NCBI GenBank assembly: GCA_948567375.1
Contig: OX419760.1
Coordinates: forward strand, 47,864,001 to 47,928,000
Direction of reading: 5' to 3'
DNA: 64,000 nucleotides
From: Lunularia cruciata
Taxonomy: Eukaryota > Streptophyta > Marchantiopsida > Lunulariales > Lunulariaceae
The notes beneath the pieces are model-generated. The model saw only the letters and a list, made by a program, of their open reading frames with translations. It made no database searches and was not told where the DNA came from. Below, in pieces: positions 11,370 to 21,392 of this stretch (the stretch's first letter is position 1; each line of letters opens with the position of its first letter). The position numbers and the translations under genes were made by a program.

Positions 11370-12747
11370 TCAAAGATCACCTTTGGTTGGAACATAGATC
11401 TGGTCTGCATGGAATAAAAGGCCTTCCTTGCAGGAGAAGGTGTTGTACTCCTTGTCACGTGCTGTTAGACGACCGTGTACCATTTGGAAGAAGGGATCTT
11501 GCTGTAGGGCTAACCAAAACTCGTTATGAATCTTGGGATCAATTGACACCGTCGTAATTGCTGCCGCGATGAGAGGAAGAGACTTCAAATCAGGTTGTCG
11601 TGATAGAGCATCAAGGATGACATGGAACCGACCTGGTTTGTACTCAAGTTTGATGTCGAACAATTGGAGTTGCTCTTCCCATCGATGATGTCGACTCTTC
11701 ATGTGCTCTAGGTGTAAGGTCTGCAACAATGGCTTGTGATCAATTCGCATGATCACTTGTTTCACCAAGAGATAATGCCTCCATACCTTGGTGGCATATA
11801 CCATTGCAAGTTGTTCCCGATCTCAAGCAGAGTAATTTCTTTCAGCTGTATTTAGTCGGCGAGACACAAAGGCAATAGGATGTAGTCCATCTGGAAATTC
11901 TTGTTGCAACACAGCTCCAATTGCAAAGTTAGAAGCATCAAAATCAACCACACAAGGTAGTTGAGGATCATATGGTTGAAGAATGGGTCTTGAAGACACC
12001 ATATGCTTTAACTTCTGGAATGCTTCTTCATGCTTGGTGGTCCATTGGAAGCTCGAGTTCTTTTCCAAGAGGTCAGTCAATGGTGCAGCCACGTGAGCAT
12101 AATAGTGGATGAACCGTCGGTAAAAACTGGCCAATCCGTTGAACGCTCGTACTTCGGTAGCATCCTTCAGGGTAGGCCAATCAGTAATGGCCTTGATCTT
12201 CTCTTCTTCCATCTTGATCCTCTCTGATGAGATCTTATGACCCAAGAAGGTAACCTCCTTTTGCCAAAAAGCACACTTTGACTTCTTGCAGTAAAATTTC
12301 CACTGTCGTAGTCGTCTTAGGACTTCTCGCACATGATTCATGTGTTCTGCCTCTATCCTACTATAGATTAAGATATCATCTAGGAACACTACCACAGACT
12401 GATCCAATAGCCCCTCCAACACCCGATGCATCTGATCCATGAAGACTGCTGGAGCATTAGTGAGTCCAAAAGGTAGAACTCTCCACTCAAAATGTCCATA
12501 CCTTGTACGAAAGGTCGTCTTTTTCACGTCCTCTCCTTCAATAGGAATTTGCCAATAGCCGCTACGAAGATCTAGCTTGGAAAAGTATCGTGCTCCACTT
12601 AATTGATCAAGCAAGTCATCGATCCGAGGCAAGGGATATGCATTCTTCACAGTTTGCTTATTGAGCCCACGGTAATCAATACAGAAACGAAGTCCTCCAT
12701 CCTTCTTTGGAACAAATAGTACCGATGCTCCCCAAGGAGAGGTACTA
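11370..12747 (-). pseudogene. C1 reverse transcriptase and RNase H
   Basis: Residues just after the upstream stop read [18 protein letters not shown] and [10 protein letters not shown], then [55 protein letters not shown] and the catalytic box [11 protein letters not shown] (about 12357-12395). RNase H follows, with [17 protein letters not shown] and RIDHKPLLQTLHL. Frames 11823-12650 and 11370-11804 are separated by one in-frame TGA (about 11820-11822). Another TGA (about 12748) cuts the frame off from the protease side. All catalytic residues of reverse transcriptase are present. Confidence 0.92.
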
Positions 12748-12749
12748 TG

Positions 12750-13532
12750 TCATATGAAATCCTTTTCCAACAACTCTGTAAGTGTTGTTCGCAACTCCTC
12801 CAACTCCTTTGGTGAAAGCCGATAGATTGGTCTACTCACTGGAGTACTCCCTGGCAATAACTCGATCTTGAAGGGCATACCTCGATCAGAGGGTAATCCC
12901 TTTGGCAGATCATCCAGAAACACATCTGCAAACTCTTGAACTATCCAATCAACCGTCGCTTGATGCGGCACTTGGCCCTCCTCAGATTGTTCTTGTGCAA
13001 TCGGCTTGATCCACATTGCAAATACAGACTTATCTTCCTCCAAAGCTTGCTCTATGGCTGCTTCATTAACAAACTTCCCTTCTAGGGACTCATCTCTCTT
13101 CCGAGCTTGCTCCATGGTTGCCTTCGTGGCAAACTTCCCATCTTGGGACTCATCTCCCTTCCAGATTTGCTCTATAGCTACCTTCTCGACAAACTTCCCA
13201 TCTTGGGACTGACTATTCTTAGGTGTCTTACTCAGAGGTGCTAGACAACCTAATCGGAAATTCCTACCTTGGTGTTGTACTTGAATTTGGTGTCGGGTCC
13301 AATCAAATTGAACCTTATGACATTCAAGCCAAGGTAGACCCAGAATGATATCATAGTGTAGAGGTGCCACTACAAACCTCATACACTCCAAATACTCCTT
13401 CCCAATCTTGAAGGTAACAGGATGCAAGGTGCGGAATGCAGAACCCTTTCTACCATCCGCCATCATCAAACTACTTCCAATCACTGGCTTGATAGGAATA
13501 CCCAATTCCTTTGCTATGAACTTCCAGTCCAA
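12750..13532 (-). pseudogene. C1 protease C-terminal half and PR-RT linker
   Basis: The frame contains YDIILGLPWLECHKVQFDW, the conserved second half of gypsy proteases, then a linker with three 20-residue repeats (13027-13206), then QEFADVFLDDLPKGLPSDR and [16 protein letters not shown] leading into reverse transcriptase. The active-site half is damaged. C2 reads ILVDFGSSEICMS, whereas C1 near 13530 reads ILVGLEVHS and lacks about 23 bp. The deletion shifts the frame and removes the catalytic aspartate. Confidence 0.82.
13027..13206 (-). repeat. Three 60-bp in-frame tandem repeats in C1 pol linker
   Basis: Three units of exactly 60 bp encode SQDGKFVEKVAIEQIWKGDE, SQDGKFATKATMEQARKRDE and SLEGKFVNEAAIEQALEEDK. 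The array lies between protease and reverse transcriptase. C2 has the same three units (about 50560-50738), so it predates both copies. Confidence 0.9.
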
Positions 13533-14546
13533 CCAAAATTCTACAACCCCGATTAGATATCATACCTTGCAAGTGAAGCAAACTTGCATAGGTCAAGCCT
13601 TCAATCCCATTGGAACTAATCAAGCTCCCAATAGGCGGCTCGAAATCTCCTACTGGGATTCCTCGTTTCCCTGATCGTTCCGCTCCACAACCTCCACTTG
13701 GGCAACTTGTCGAGGTCGTCCATTCTTGAGTGGACATTCAGCAATGCGATGCCCCAACTGGTGACAATAAAAACAACCTCCATTTTGTCATAATCTTTCT
13801 CTATCTACTGTGCCAAGTGGTCTTCGTTGGATAGCATCAATCTCCATTGGTACCGGTTCTTCCACTCGTGGTACTGGTGGGTTTTGTGTAGGTCAAGGTC
13901 GAGACCAAGTTGTCGCAACTAAGGAATCAAAACGCTCAGCCAATTGCATGGCTTGTTCTACATTCTGTGGCTCTCGCATGGTCACCTCCAATCTGGTTCG
14001 TGACTTCAATCCTCGCACAAATCGATCCAGAACTTCACCTTCTTGGATATTTGGAATTTGCATGATGATATTCTGAAATTGTGTGATGTAGCTTCTCACT
14101 AAGCCAATCTGCCTCAACTCCGCCAATTTATCTCGTGCAGCTTGGGTGGCATTTATAGTCTGAAATTGACCAAGTATTGCATCCTTGAATTCTGCCCATG
14201 TAAAAATTGGTGTAACAATTTGTCGTTCAGCTCTTTCTACTCGGAATTGCCACCAAAGTTTTGCCACTCCATCCAATTGGCTAGAAGCCAAGAGAATTTG
14301 TTTCCGCTTGTCTTGAAGATTAGTGGCTTCAAAGTAACGTTCACAGTCAAACACAAAATTCTCCACTGTGCCTGGAAGATTCTTGCCTTCAAACACCTTG
14401 GGTTTCGGAAATCAAATGCGATCTTCTCTATCTCGAACTGGCGCTCTGTCTACTGTTATTGTCGTTGCTGGTCTCGTTCATCCAACAATCGAGTAAGATG
14501 CTCAATTTGTTGTTGCATTGCAAGGATAACATCCGGTATTGCCGCC
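13471..14546 (-). pseudogene. C1 gag with zinc knuckle, running into the broken protease
   Basis: The likely start is ATG near 14546 (MAAIPDVILAMQQQIEHLTR). The main open part, 13893-14396, has the gag core with LDGVAKLWWQFR, FTWAEFKDAILGQF and LRQIGLVRSYITQFQ. A canonical zinc knuckle CFYCHQLGHRIAEC (CX2CX4HX4C) lies at about 13735-13778. In-frame TGA codons occur at about 13890 and 13787, and both positions are also TGA in C2. The start of the protease region follows in the 13471-13737 frame. Confidence 0.82.
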
Positions 14547-14805
14547 ATTGCTACTACTCTATTCCACTACCTGCAATTTATCTAGTTGATTAACACGTAG
14601 ATACAACACGTCCACCGTTCTCCATAAGTTACAACTGGAAGTATCAAGGGTTCCTCTGACACGGTGATCATATGTAGAAAATCTTGCCCAAAGCGTGAGG
14701 TGATGAATTGTGTGAAACGATGCTTTGGTAATATCTGGACATGAAAGTCCCAATGGTTTGGCGGAAGTGGATTTGGTGGTCCATAAATTCCATCCATCCA
14801 TTCCT

Positions 14806-14818
14806 GCTCTGATACCAA
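14806..14818 (-). other. Primer-binding site of C1
   Basis: On the minus strand TTGGTATCAGAGC immediately follows the LTR end CTTTTACA. TGGTATCAGAGC is the exact plant initiator tRNA-Met primer site. Confidence 0.92.
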
Positions 14819-15241
14819 TGTAAAAGACCAAAACTGAGGAGAGAAATAGGAGAATGGAAGCTCACATTGGGACACTTGAATGAGGGAAAACTCCAAATGC
14901 CTAGCATGAGCTTCGGCCTTGGTATTTATAGGTAGCATACAAGACCCTTGAAGCTTCTCAAGAAGTTTCCTTGAGCCGCTTTCTTGGAGTGCAAGCCAAG
15001 TTAACTAGGAAGCTTCTCAAGAAGCTTCCTTCTAGAAGCCGCCTACTTGGCGTGCAAGCTAAGCTAGTTAGAAGCTTCTAGAAGCTTCCTTCTAGAAGCT
15101 ACCTGCTTAGGGCGCAAGTTAACTAGTTGGGAAGCTTCCTAAGAAGCTTCTTAGATGCTTCTAGAATATTCTAGGCTATTTTGTCTTATTCTCTACTTCG
15201 TAAGCCTGACTAACTTTGTCACTAAACTCCATATTGTTACA
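14819..15241 (-). repeat. 5' LTR of C1 (promoter LTR)
   Basis: Identical to the 3' LTR except for three transitions. On the minus strand U3 contains the two heat-shock-like arrays (15158-15172 and 15070-15089), followed by a TATA box TATAAATACC at 14930-14921. R and U5 follow, ending CTTTTACA beside the primer site. Confidence 0.95.
14921..15172 (-). promoter_or_regulatory. Putative heat-responsive U3 promoter of C1
   Basis: TATAAATACC (14930-14921) lies about 140 bp downstream of a four-unit perfect HSE (15089-15070) and about 230 bp downstream of a three-unit HSE (15172-15158). Extra GAAGCTTC half-site pairs lie between and around them. This is the arrangement expected of an HSF-driven promoter; activity is inferred. 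Confidence 0.55.
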
Positions 15242-15246
15242 AATGG

Positions 15247-17178
15247 CATGACTCAAAACTTCCAATCAAGATGGCTACAATGCATCAGGTGTAGCAATAA
15301 GAGCAATCGTGCAACAAGAATGGTAGGATGGATGGCACCCAATTGTGAATTTCTCTTGTAAGTTGCTACCTACAAAATGCAACTATCTTATCACCAAACA
15401 AGAAGAGTTGGCCATTGTCCTTGCAACCAAGCATTAGAAGTATTATTTGAGTGAGAAGGCATTTGTGGTAGAGATAGAACACAGGCCTCTAGTATACCTC
15501 AAGACACAAAAGGATCTTTCTCGTCAACAAATTTGATGGGCAGAATGGAGATAAAAATTCAACATGACAATCAAATATGTGGAAGGCAAGGAGCAACTTG
15601 TAGATGCATTCACCAAATGTCAATGGCAAACAATTTGGTGGTGGAAATCAAGATAAACCTTGATTTTTGGCCCAGGATTCTTGGTGCTACAAAAACTAAT
15701 CCACAAATTGTAGGTGTTCAATCATCCAAAGGCATCACTAGCACCCAAGGACTCACCTTCCGTGATGGTAGGTTGTGGATCCCAGATGATACGGATCTAA
15801 GAACCACCATCCTAGCAGAATGTCATGATTCTACCATTGCAGGTCATGTTGGAATGGACAAGACCTTGGATGCAGTCAAACATCATTACTATTGGCCCAA
15901 GATGAGCAACGATGTGATGGAATATGTTTGGAGCTGCTTACTTTGTCAACAAAATAAGGCTTCTAATCAAGCTCCCATATGACTCCTCCAACCTCTCCCC
16001 ACTCCTACACGACATTAGGAATAGGTAAGCATGGATTTGGTTTGTGAATTGCCCAAGACCACCTTTGGATTTGATTCCATTGAAGTCTTTGTCGACCAAC
16101 TCGGTAAAATGATTCATGTATGTTCTACCACCAAGGATGTGATTGCACCGCAACTAGCTCAATTATACTTAAATGCACTCTTTTCCCATCATGTCTTGTC
16201 TGTAGTGCTCATCACCAAGGATGTGACTACCCCACAACTAGCTCAATTATACTTAGATGCACTCTTTTCCTATCATGGCTTGTATGTAGTGCTCATCATA
16301 GATAGATGCACTCAAATCACTAGTTTGTTTTAGAGAACACTCTTTGGGTTCTTCAAAACCAAATTGGCTATGTCCATAGCTTACCATCCATAGACCAATG
16401 GACAAATAGGGAGGAAAAATTGCACTATTGAGGACATGCTTTTGGGCTTTACTTTGGATGAGCACATTACTCCCATTGGTGGAATTTTCTTACAACAATT
16501 CAATGAATGCTTCCACACAAGTCACACAGTTCTTCCTCATGTATGGAGAGCATCCTTTCACACATTCAAGCTTGATGAAGGTCCATCCGGTGGCTACCAA
16601 GGTGAACGGACATTGTCAACACTTTTGTTTCTAGAATCCAACAAGAGGTGGCGCATGCCAAGCATAGGTTGCAGATTGCCCAAAATTGGCAGAAGCAATA
16701 TGTAGATGCACAACACCAAAACATAGAATTCAATGTAGGAGATCAAGTTTGGCTGTCAACTACCAACCTCAAGTTAGTTGGTCCTAATAAGCTCAGACCT
16801 CATTTTATTGGACCTTTCTCTATCCTTTGTCACATCGGAGCCGTGGCCTATCACCTTGAGCTACCACCACATATGAAGATCCACCTGGTGTTTCATGTTT
16901 CCTTATTATGCCAATATGCTTCCAGGCCACCCCACTTCTCATCCATCTAAGAAAGTTGACCTTGTCCAACCTTGGTTGATGACACAAAGGAGTATGAAGT
17001 CAAATGCATTCTCCAAAATGCATCCAAAGTACTCATCATCCACATGTGGAATACTTGGTACATTGGAAAGTGTACCTCTTGTATGAGGTGACATGGGAGC
17101 CAACATGCAACTTGACCCACACACTAGTGTTAGTGAAATCTTTTGAGCAACAGCTTTGTAACGAGGACATTGCATCTT
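15247..17178 (+). pseudogene. Rest of RNase H, integrase and weak chromodomain of element B
   Basis: Sequence resumes in RNase H right after C1. Frame 15533-15982 has an intact HHCC module (ECHDSTIAGHVGMDKT ... SCLLCQQNK). Frame 16031-16333 has the start of the catalytic core (MDLVCELPKTTFGFDS), but an 84-bp duplication (16129-16296) disrupts it. The C-terminal domain in 16648-16950 reads NVGDQVWLSTTNLKL, FIGPFSIL and HLVFHVSLL. A frameshifted chromodomain remnant (about 16985-17100) includes EVKCIL and NTWYIGK. The tract AAAAGGAGGGAGGG before 17194 is the polypurine tract. Confidence 0.85.
16129..16296 (+). repeat. 84-bp tandem duplication inside the integrase core of B
   Basis: 16129-16212 and 16213-16296 are in-frame duplicates, both encoding TKDV..PQLAQLYL.ALFS and VVLI. 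A and D have the segment once. The insertion adds 28 residues between the first and second catalytic aspartates. Confidence 0.9.
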
Positions 17179-17193
17179 AAAAGGAGGGAGGGT

Positions 17194-17792
17194 TGTAATA
17201 CCAATAGCTAGATAGATGATCTAGAGATGAAATTTGGTTTAGTAACATATGGAAGAATGTTACACATGATGGAGAACATAGATCAGATAGAGGTATCACC
17301 AAAAGTGCACTTCTACTAATAGGGCAGAAGCCAAAATAGGTCTAAAAACTTCAGAGGCAATTTTAGAGGCCTAAATGGATGAATTAGGCCTAAAAAATGT
17401 GTGGAATTTCCACCCATCGGAGGAAAGGCTGCCTTCCTTCACCCTGGTTTGTCTTACCAAGAGATTTCCAATGGTACCTCACCCGCGTGATTTTGAGATT
17501 CCTACATGAAGATTTGCTAAAAGATTCCTTCCAATCAAAGCATGTTTTACCAACCAGATGGGACTATGACCAACATGTCACCCATCCAAGCAAGTAATCT
17601 AAGGGTGGAGCTTGTTGATAGGTCACCTATTCATGTACCTAATCCTATGGTGGAGCTTCCTTGGAGGGGATCCTCTTTGGCTATATAATAAAAGAGAAGG
17701 TGCTCTTTGGAGCATCGGAGGATTGAGTGTGAAATTTATGTTTTCTCTCTTGTATCTCTCTTGAAGAGTTCTCTTGTCCTCAAAGTATTACA
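17194..17792 (+). repeat. 3' LTR of element B, single U3 copy
   Basis: TGTAATACCAATAGCTAG to CAAAGTATTACA, 599 bp. It lacks the duplicated first segment present in its 5' partner (752 bp). It is preceded by the polypurine tract. Confidence 0.88.
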
Positions 17793-19277
17793 TGGATGCA
17801 TTCACCTGGATGCATATGGCAAACAATCTGGCCAAGGATTCTTGTTGCTATAAAAATGATCCATAGATTATAGAAACTCAATCATCCAAAGGTGTAACCA
17901 ACACCTAAGGACTCACCTTTCATGATAGCAAGTTATGGATTCTAGATGTCATAGACATAAGAACCACCATCCTAGTGGAATGCCATGATTCTACAATTGT
18001 AAGTCATGTTGGACTAGACAAGACCTTAGATGCAATCAAATGCCATTATTATTGGCTCAAGCTGAGCAACAATGTGATGGAGTATGTTTGAAGTTGCCTA
18101 CTCTATCAACAACAACAAAAAACTTTTAATCAAGCTCCCATAGGACCCTCTACCTCCTCCCTACCCTACATAACATTAGTAATAGCTAAGCATGGAACTG
18201 GTTTTGAATTGCCCAAGACCATCTCAAGGTTTGACTCATCATAGTCTTTGTCAACCAACTCAACAAAATGATTCATGTGCATCCTAGTACCAAAGACATG
18301 ATTGCTCCACAATTGGCTCAATTGTACTTAGCTGTAGTCTTTTCTCACCATGGCCTGTCTCAAGTGCTCATCACCAATAGAGGCACTCAATTCACTAGTT
18401 TGTTTTGAAAAACACTCCTTGGCATCTTAAAAACCAAATTAGCTACATCCATGGCTACCATCCACAAATTGAAGGAAAAATAAAGCAGGTTAATTGCATT
18501 ATTGAGGACATGCTTTGGGACTTTACCTTAGATGAGCAAGAGAGGTAGGACACCTTACTTCCATTGGTGTAATTTGCTTACAAAAATTTAGTGAATACAA
18601 CTACATAGATTGCATCATTCTTTCTCATGTATGGAGAGCATCCTTTCACACCTTTGAGCTTGATGAAGATTTGCTTAGTGGCTATGAAGGTTGACACTAT
18701 CAACACTTTTTTTTAGAATCCAATAGGGTGTGAAGAACACCAAGCATAGGTTGCAAATTACCTAAAATTGATAGAAGCAATATGAAGATGCACATTGTCA
18801 ATGCATGGAGTTCAATATTGGGGATCAAGTCTAGTTGTCCACAACCAACCTCAAGTAAGTTGGCCTTCATAAGCTCAAACCTCATTTTATTGGGCCTTTT
18901 CCTATCCTTTGGCAAATGAGGATAGTGGCTAATAACTTCCAGCTACCACCACACATGAAGATCCACCTAGTGTTCCATGTTTCCTTACTATGCAAAAATG
19001 CATCCCAATTGCTCCACTTTCCTTCCATACAAGAAGTTTGACCTTGTCCAACACTCATTGAAGGCACGGAGGAATATGAAGTCAAATGCATTCTCCAAAA
19101 ACACATCCGTGATACCTACCATCTATGTGTGGAATATCTTGTGTATTGGAAAGGGTACCCATTATATGAGACACCATGGGAGCCAACAACCAACTTGACT
19201 CAGGCATTGGTGTTAGTGCAATCTTTTGAATAACAACTTCGCACCAAAGATATTGCGTCTTAAAAGGAAGTGAAGTT
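17793..19277 (+). pseudogene. Integrase and C-terminal remnant of element A
   Basis: Collinear with B 15606-17193: the HHCC-type region, the catalytic core and the C-terminal GPF and HLVFHVSLL-type blocks are recognisable by comparison. There are many stops, so no long frame remains. Near 19070-19190 a chromodomain-like segment (EEYEVKCIL, WKGYPLYETPWEP across frames) survives. It ends in a TCTTAAAAGGAAGTGAAG tract next to the 3' LTR. Confidence 0.75.
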
Positions 19278-19872
19278 TCTAATACCAATAGCTAGACATA
19301 TTATCTACAAGTGGAAATTAGCTTGGTAACATTTGGGAGGATGTCATATATGATGGACTACGTAGATCAGATAGAGTTGTCACCAAAAAAGTACTTCCAC
19401 TAATAGGGCAAAAGTTGAGAGCACCCTACAAACTTTAGAGCCAATTTCAAAGGCCTAAATGGATGAATTAGGCCTTGAAATTGACACAACCCCCCTTCAT
19501 TAAGAAAAAAGGTTTACCTTCTCCTTCCACTTTTTGTCTTATCATGAGCTTTCCAATGGTACCTCACTCATGCAATTTTGACCTTCCTACAAGAAGATTC
19601 CCCAAAGATTCCTTTCCAATCAAACTTGTTTCCAAATAGAACAAGGACCAACATGCCACCCATTCATGCAACTAATCTAAGGGTGACTCTTGTTGACATG
19701 TCACCAATCTATGTATCTAATCCAAGGGTAGAATTTCCTTTTAGTAAATCCTCTTTGTTGTATAATAAGGACAAGGTGCTCCTTTTGTGCATTGGAGTAT
19801 TGAATATTTACGCTTTGTGTTTTCTCTCTCTTGTGTTTCTCTTGGGGATTCTCATGTCCTTGGAGTATTACA
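19278..19872 (+). repeat. 3' LTR of element A
   Basis: Aligns end to end with 1690-2283. It starts TCTAATACCAATAGCTAG (TG changed to TC) and ends TTGGAGTATTACA. It is clearly more diverged from its partner than the C1 LTRs are from each other. Confidence 0.85.
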
Positions 19873-20536
19873 TTATTATTGTCATGAAGATTCATGTTGG
19901 TTACTATCTTACAAGAAAGAATAAAAAGGATTATTGTGAATAAACTACCTATTTGATGTGAAAATTTAAATGCTATCCATTTGACTTAAAAATTTTAATT
20001 AAAATTTAAAAATTTTCACAATTAAATTTACAAAGAGATTCATCCTATTTAGCAAACTAAAACTTGGCAAAATTGATGTGCAAAATTCTTATAAAAGTGG
20101 TTTCTTTTCAAAAAATTATATAAGCCTTTGCATATTAAAGACTTTTTAGTTATTTAAATAATATTTAAAAATTTTAATAAAAGGAAATCTATCTTTTGAA
20201 AAAGAGTTAATTGGAGATACATATGAATTGAGATAAATATGACTTAAATTTAAAAAAGTAGTTCAAGTCTAAAACTTCTTAGTTCCAAATGTTGTAAGAA
20301 AAAAACTCATCAAAATTTTTTTTTATTGAATAGCTTTATAGATAAATCAAATTTTTTCTTTATAATATGAAAGATAAAAGTGAACATAAAGGATAAAAAG
20401 GACAAGAAGACCACATAAAACAAAAGAGGTAATATGAAAGGATAAATAGAAATATCAATAGACCTTTGTGTGCTACAAGTTGAAGAAATATTACTTAGTT
20501 GAACCATAAGAGGTGGTATAAAGCAGTACAGTATTT

Positions 20537-20651
20537 TGAAAAGAGCAAAATCTTGAAATTCATTTGGAATTTTTAACACTTTCCAAAAAGATCTTAAAAA
20601 GAGCAAACTCTTGATATTCATTTGGATTTTTGACAATTTTCCAAGAAGAAT
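20537..20651. repeat. ~58-bp diverged tandem duplication
   Basis: AAAAGAGCAAAATCTTGAAA and AAAAGAGCAAACTCTTGATA start two adjacent copies sharing ATTCATTTGGA and TTTTCCAA blocks. Confidence 0.7.
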
Positions 20652-21031
20652 TGATGAGCCTTAACATAATGAAACCATAAAAGTTCAATATAAATGGACC
20701 CAACATGAAGTTGGTTGTGAGGACTTCTTGGACCCAAATTTGGCTATGTTTGCACAATGTAACCTGAAGTCAATACAACAATCTAAGTAAACTTATCTAA
20801 GCAATGGCCAAGCACTATTCCTTTACAAAGTTTAGAAGGGGGCCAAGATACACTAGGAAGATAATATGGCTGAGGTCTATAGAGGTGTCTATACTATATC
20901 AAACCTATTGTTATAGGTTTGATAGAAAGTTCACTTTTCATCTACTAAGGTACCTATATGTGCTCAATAGATCAATAAGAGACTTTGCAATGGAGGACAT
21001 GATCACCTAGCTATACTCTAAAACCCCAACA

Positions 21032-21064
21032 AAGAAGAAGAAGAAGAAGAAGAAGAAGAAGAAG
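21032..21064. repeat. (AAG)n microsatellite
   Basis: About eleven perfect AAG units. Confidence 0.95.
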
Positions 21065-21392
21065 GCTAGTGAAGAGGTATTTGTTGAGCTAAAGTCACAC
21101 GCTAAGGGTAGACCTACTCCATCTTCTAGTCCTAATAGGAAGACAAGCTTCTAGCACCCAAATGCAAAAAATTAATGTCAAGGAGACAAAGAAAACAACC
21201 AAGGCAAGAGTGTAGAAGTCGTTGGCATAACACCTTAAGACCTTACATGACCAAGCTATGACTTGAAAAGTTGAACAACTAAAGATAGATCTTAGTGACT
21301 CATATAAAAAGGCAAAGAGGACCTTTTTTAAAAGGAGCAAAGTGCCTAACCTTTGCATTCAATTATTACCCCACCACCTAGCTTCTGATATC

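Larger units (their letters stand above)
9624..15241 (-). mobile_element. Element C1: young chromodomain Ty3/gypsy retrotransposon inserted in B
   Basis: A 5,618-bp element on the minus strand with 423-bp LTRs (9624-10046 and 14819-15241). By my reading they differ at three positions, all transitions. Both ends are canonical TG...CA. The target duplication AATGG (9619-9623 and 15242-15246) is perfect. The minus strand carries, in order, primer site, gag with a zinc knuckle, protease, a linker of 60-bp repeats, reverse transcriptase, RNase H, integrase and chromodomain, then the polypurine tract GGCGGGGGAATA next to the 3' LTR. Its small size and short LTRs resemble Reina-type chromoviruses, but that assignment is only a guess. 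Despite the young LTRs, the coding region has about six stops and one deletion. Confidence 0.95.
5636..17792 (+). mobile_element. Element B: Ty3/gypsy chromodomain-type element nested in A and hosting C1
   Basis: Same family as A and D. It has a 5' LTR (5636-6387), primer site (6389-6400), gag, protease, reverse transcriptase, RNase H, integrase, a C-terminal region with a weak chromodomain, a polypurine tract (about 17178-17193) and a 3' LTR (17194-17792). C1 interrupts its RNase H at 9624-15241; removing C1 and one AATGG copy restores continuity with the homologous part of A. The B flanks are CAGAT (5631-5635) and TGGAT (17793-17797), an imperfect target duplication. B therefore inserted into an older copy of its own family. 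Its frames are broken but better preserved than those of A. Confidence 0.88.
1690..19872 (+). mobile_element. Element A: old Ty3/gypsy chromodomain-type retrotransposon, split by element B
   Basis: The outermost element of a three-level nest. It has a 5' LTR (1690-2283), an initiator tRNA-Met-like primer site, decayed gag and pol, then element B inserted at 5636-17792, after which its own sequence resumes at 17793 and runs to a 3' LTR (19278-19872). Junction proof: A reads AACTTGCAGAT up to 5635 and GATGCATTCACC from about 17795. This matches the uninterrupted B sequence near 15597-15615. The flanking 5-mers TTAGT (1685-1689) and TTATT (19873-19877) are a target duplication with one mismatch. 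Its two LTRs differ at many positions, so it is old. All coding parts carry stops, frameshifts and deletions. Confidence 0.85.
19873..21392. other. AT-rich DNA with an unrecognised decayed coding-like patch
   Basis: 19873-20800 is AT-rich with no gene. From about 20804 to 21370 the base composition is more coding-like. One frame runs 20804-21010, then a lysine-coding AAG microsatellite and further short frames. I do not recognise any domain. It may be a decayed transposon gene, and it is interrupted by the solo LTR at 21393. Confidence 0.4.

Noticed and set aside
11165-11557. 130-codon frame opposite C1 integrase (and similar plus-strand frames at 10539-11018 and 48064-48462)
   Set aside because: Antisense shadows of a conserved pol frame; the minus-strand translation has all integrase motifs.
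13027-13206. CRISPR-like array
   Set aside because: Contiguous 60-bp coding repeats without spacers, in a plant retrotransposon.
13006-13212. Plus-strand repetitive protein opposite the 60-bp repeats
   Set aside because: The repeat is open on both strands because its length is a multiple of three; the minus-strand frame joins protease and reverse transcriptase.
20804-21064. Lysine-tailed frame as a real nuclear protein gene
   Set aside because: The lysines come from an AAG microsatellite after an in-frame stop; no domain recognised.
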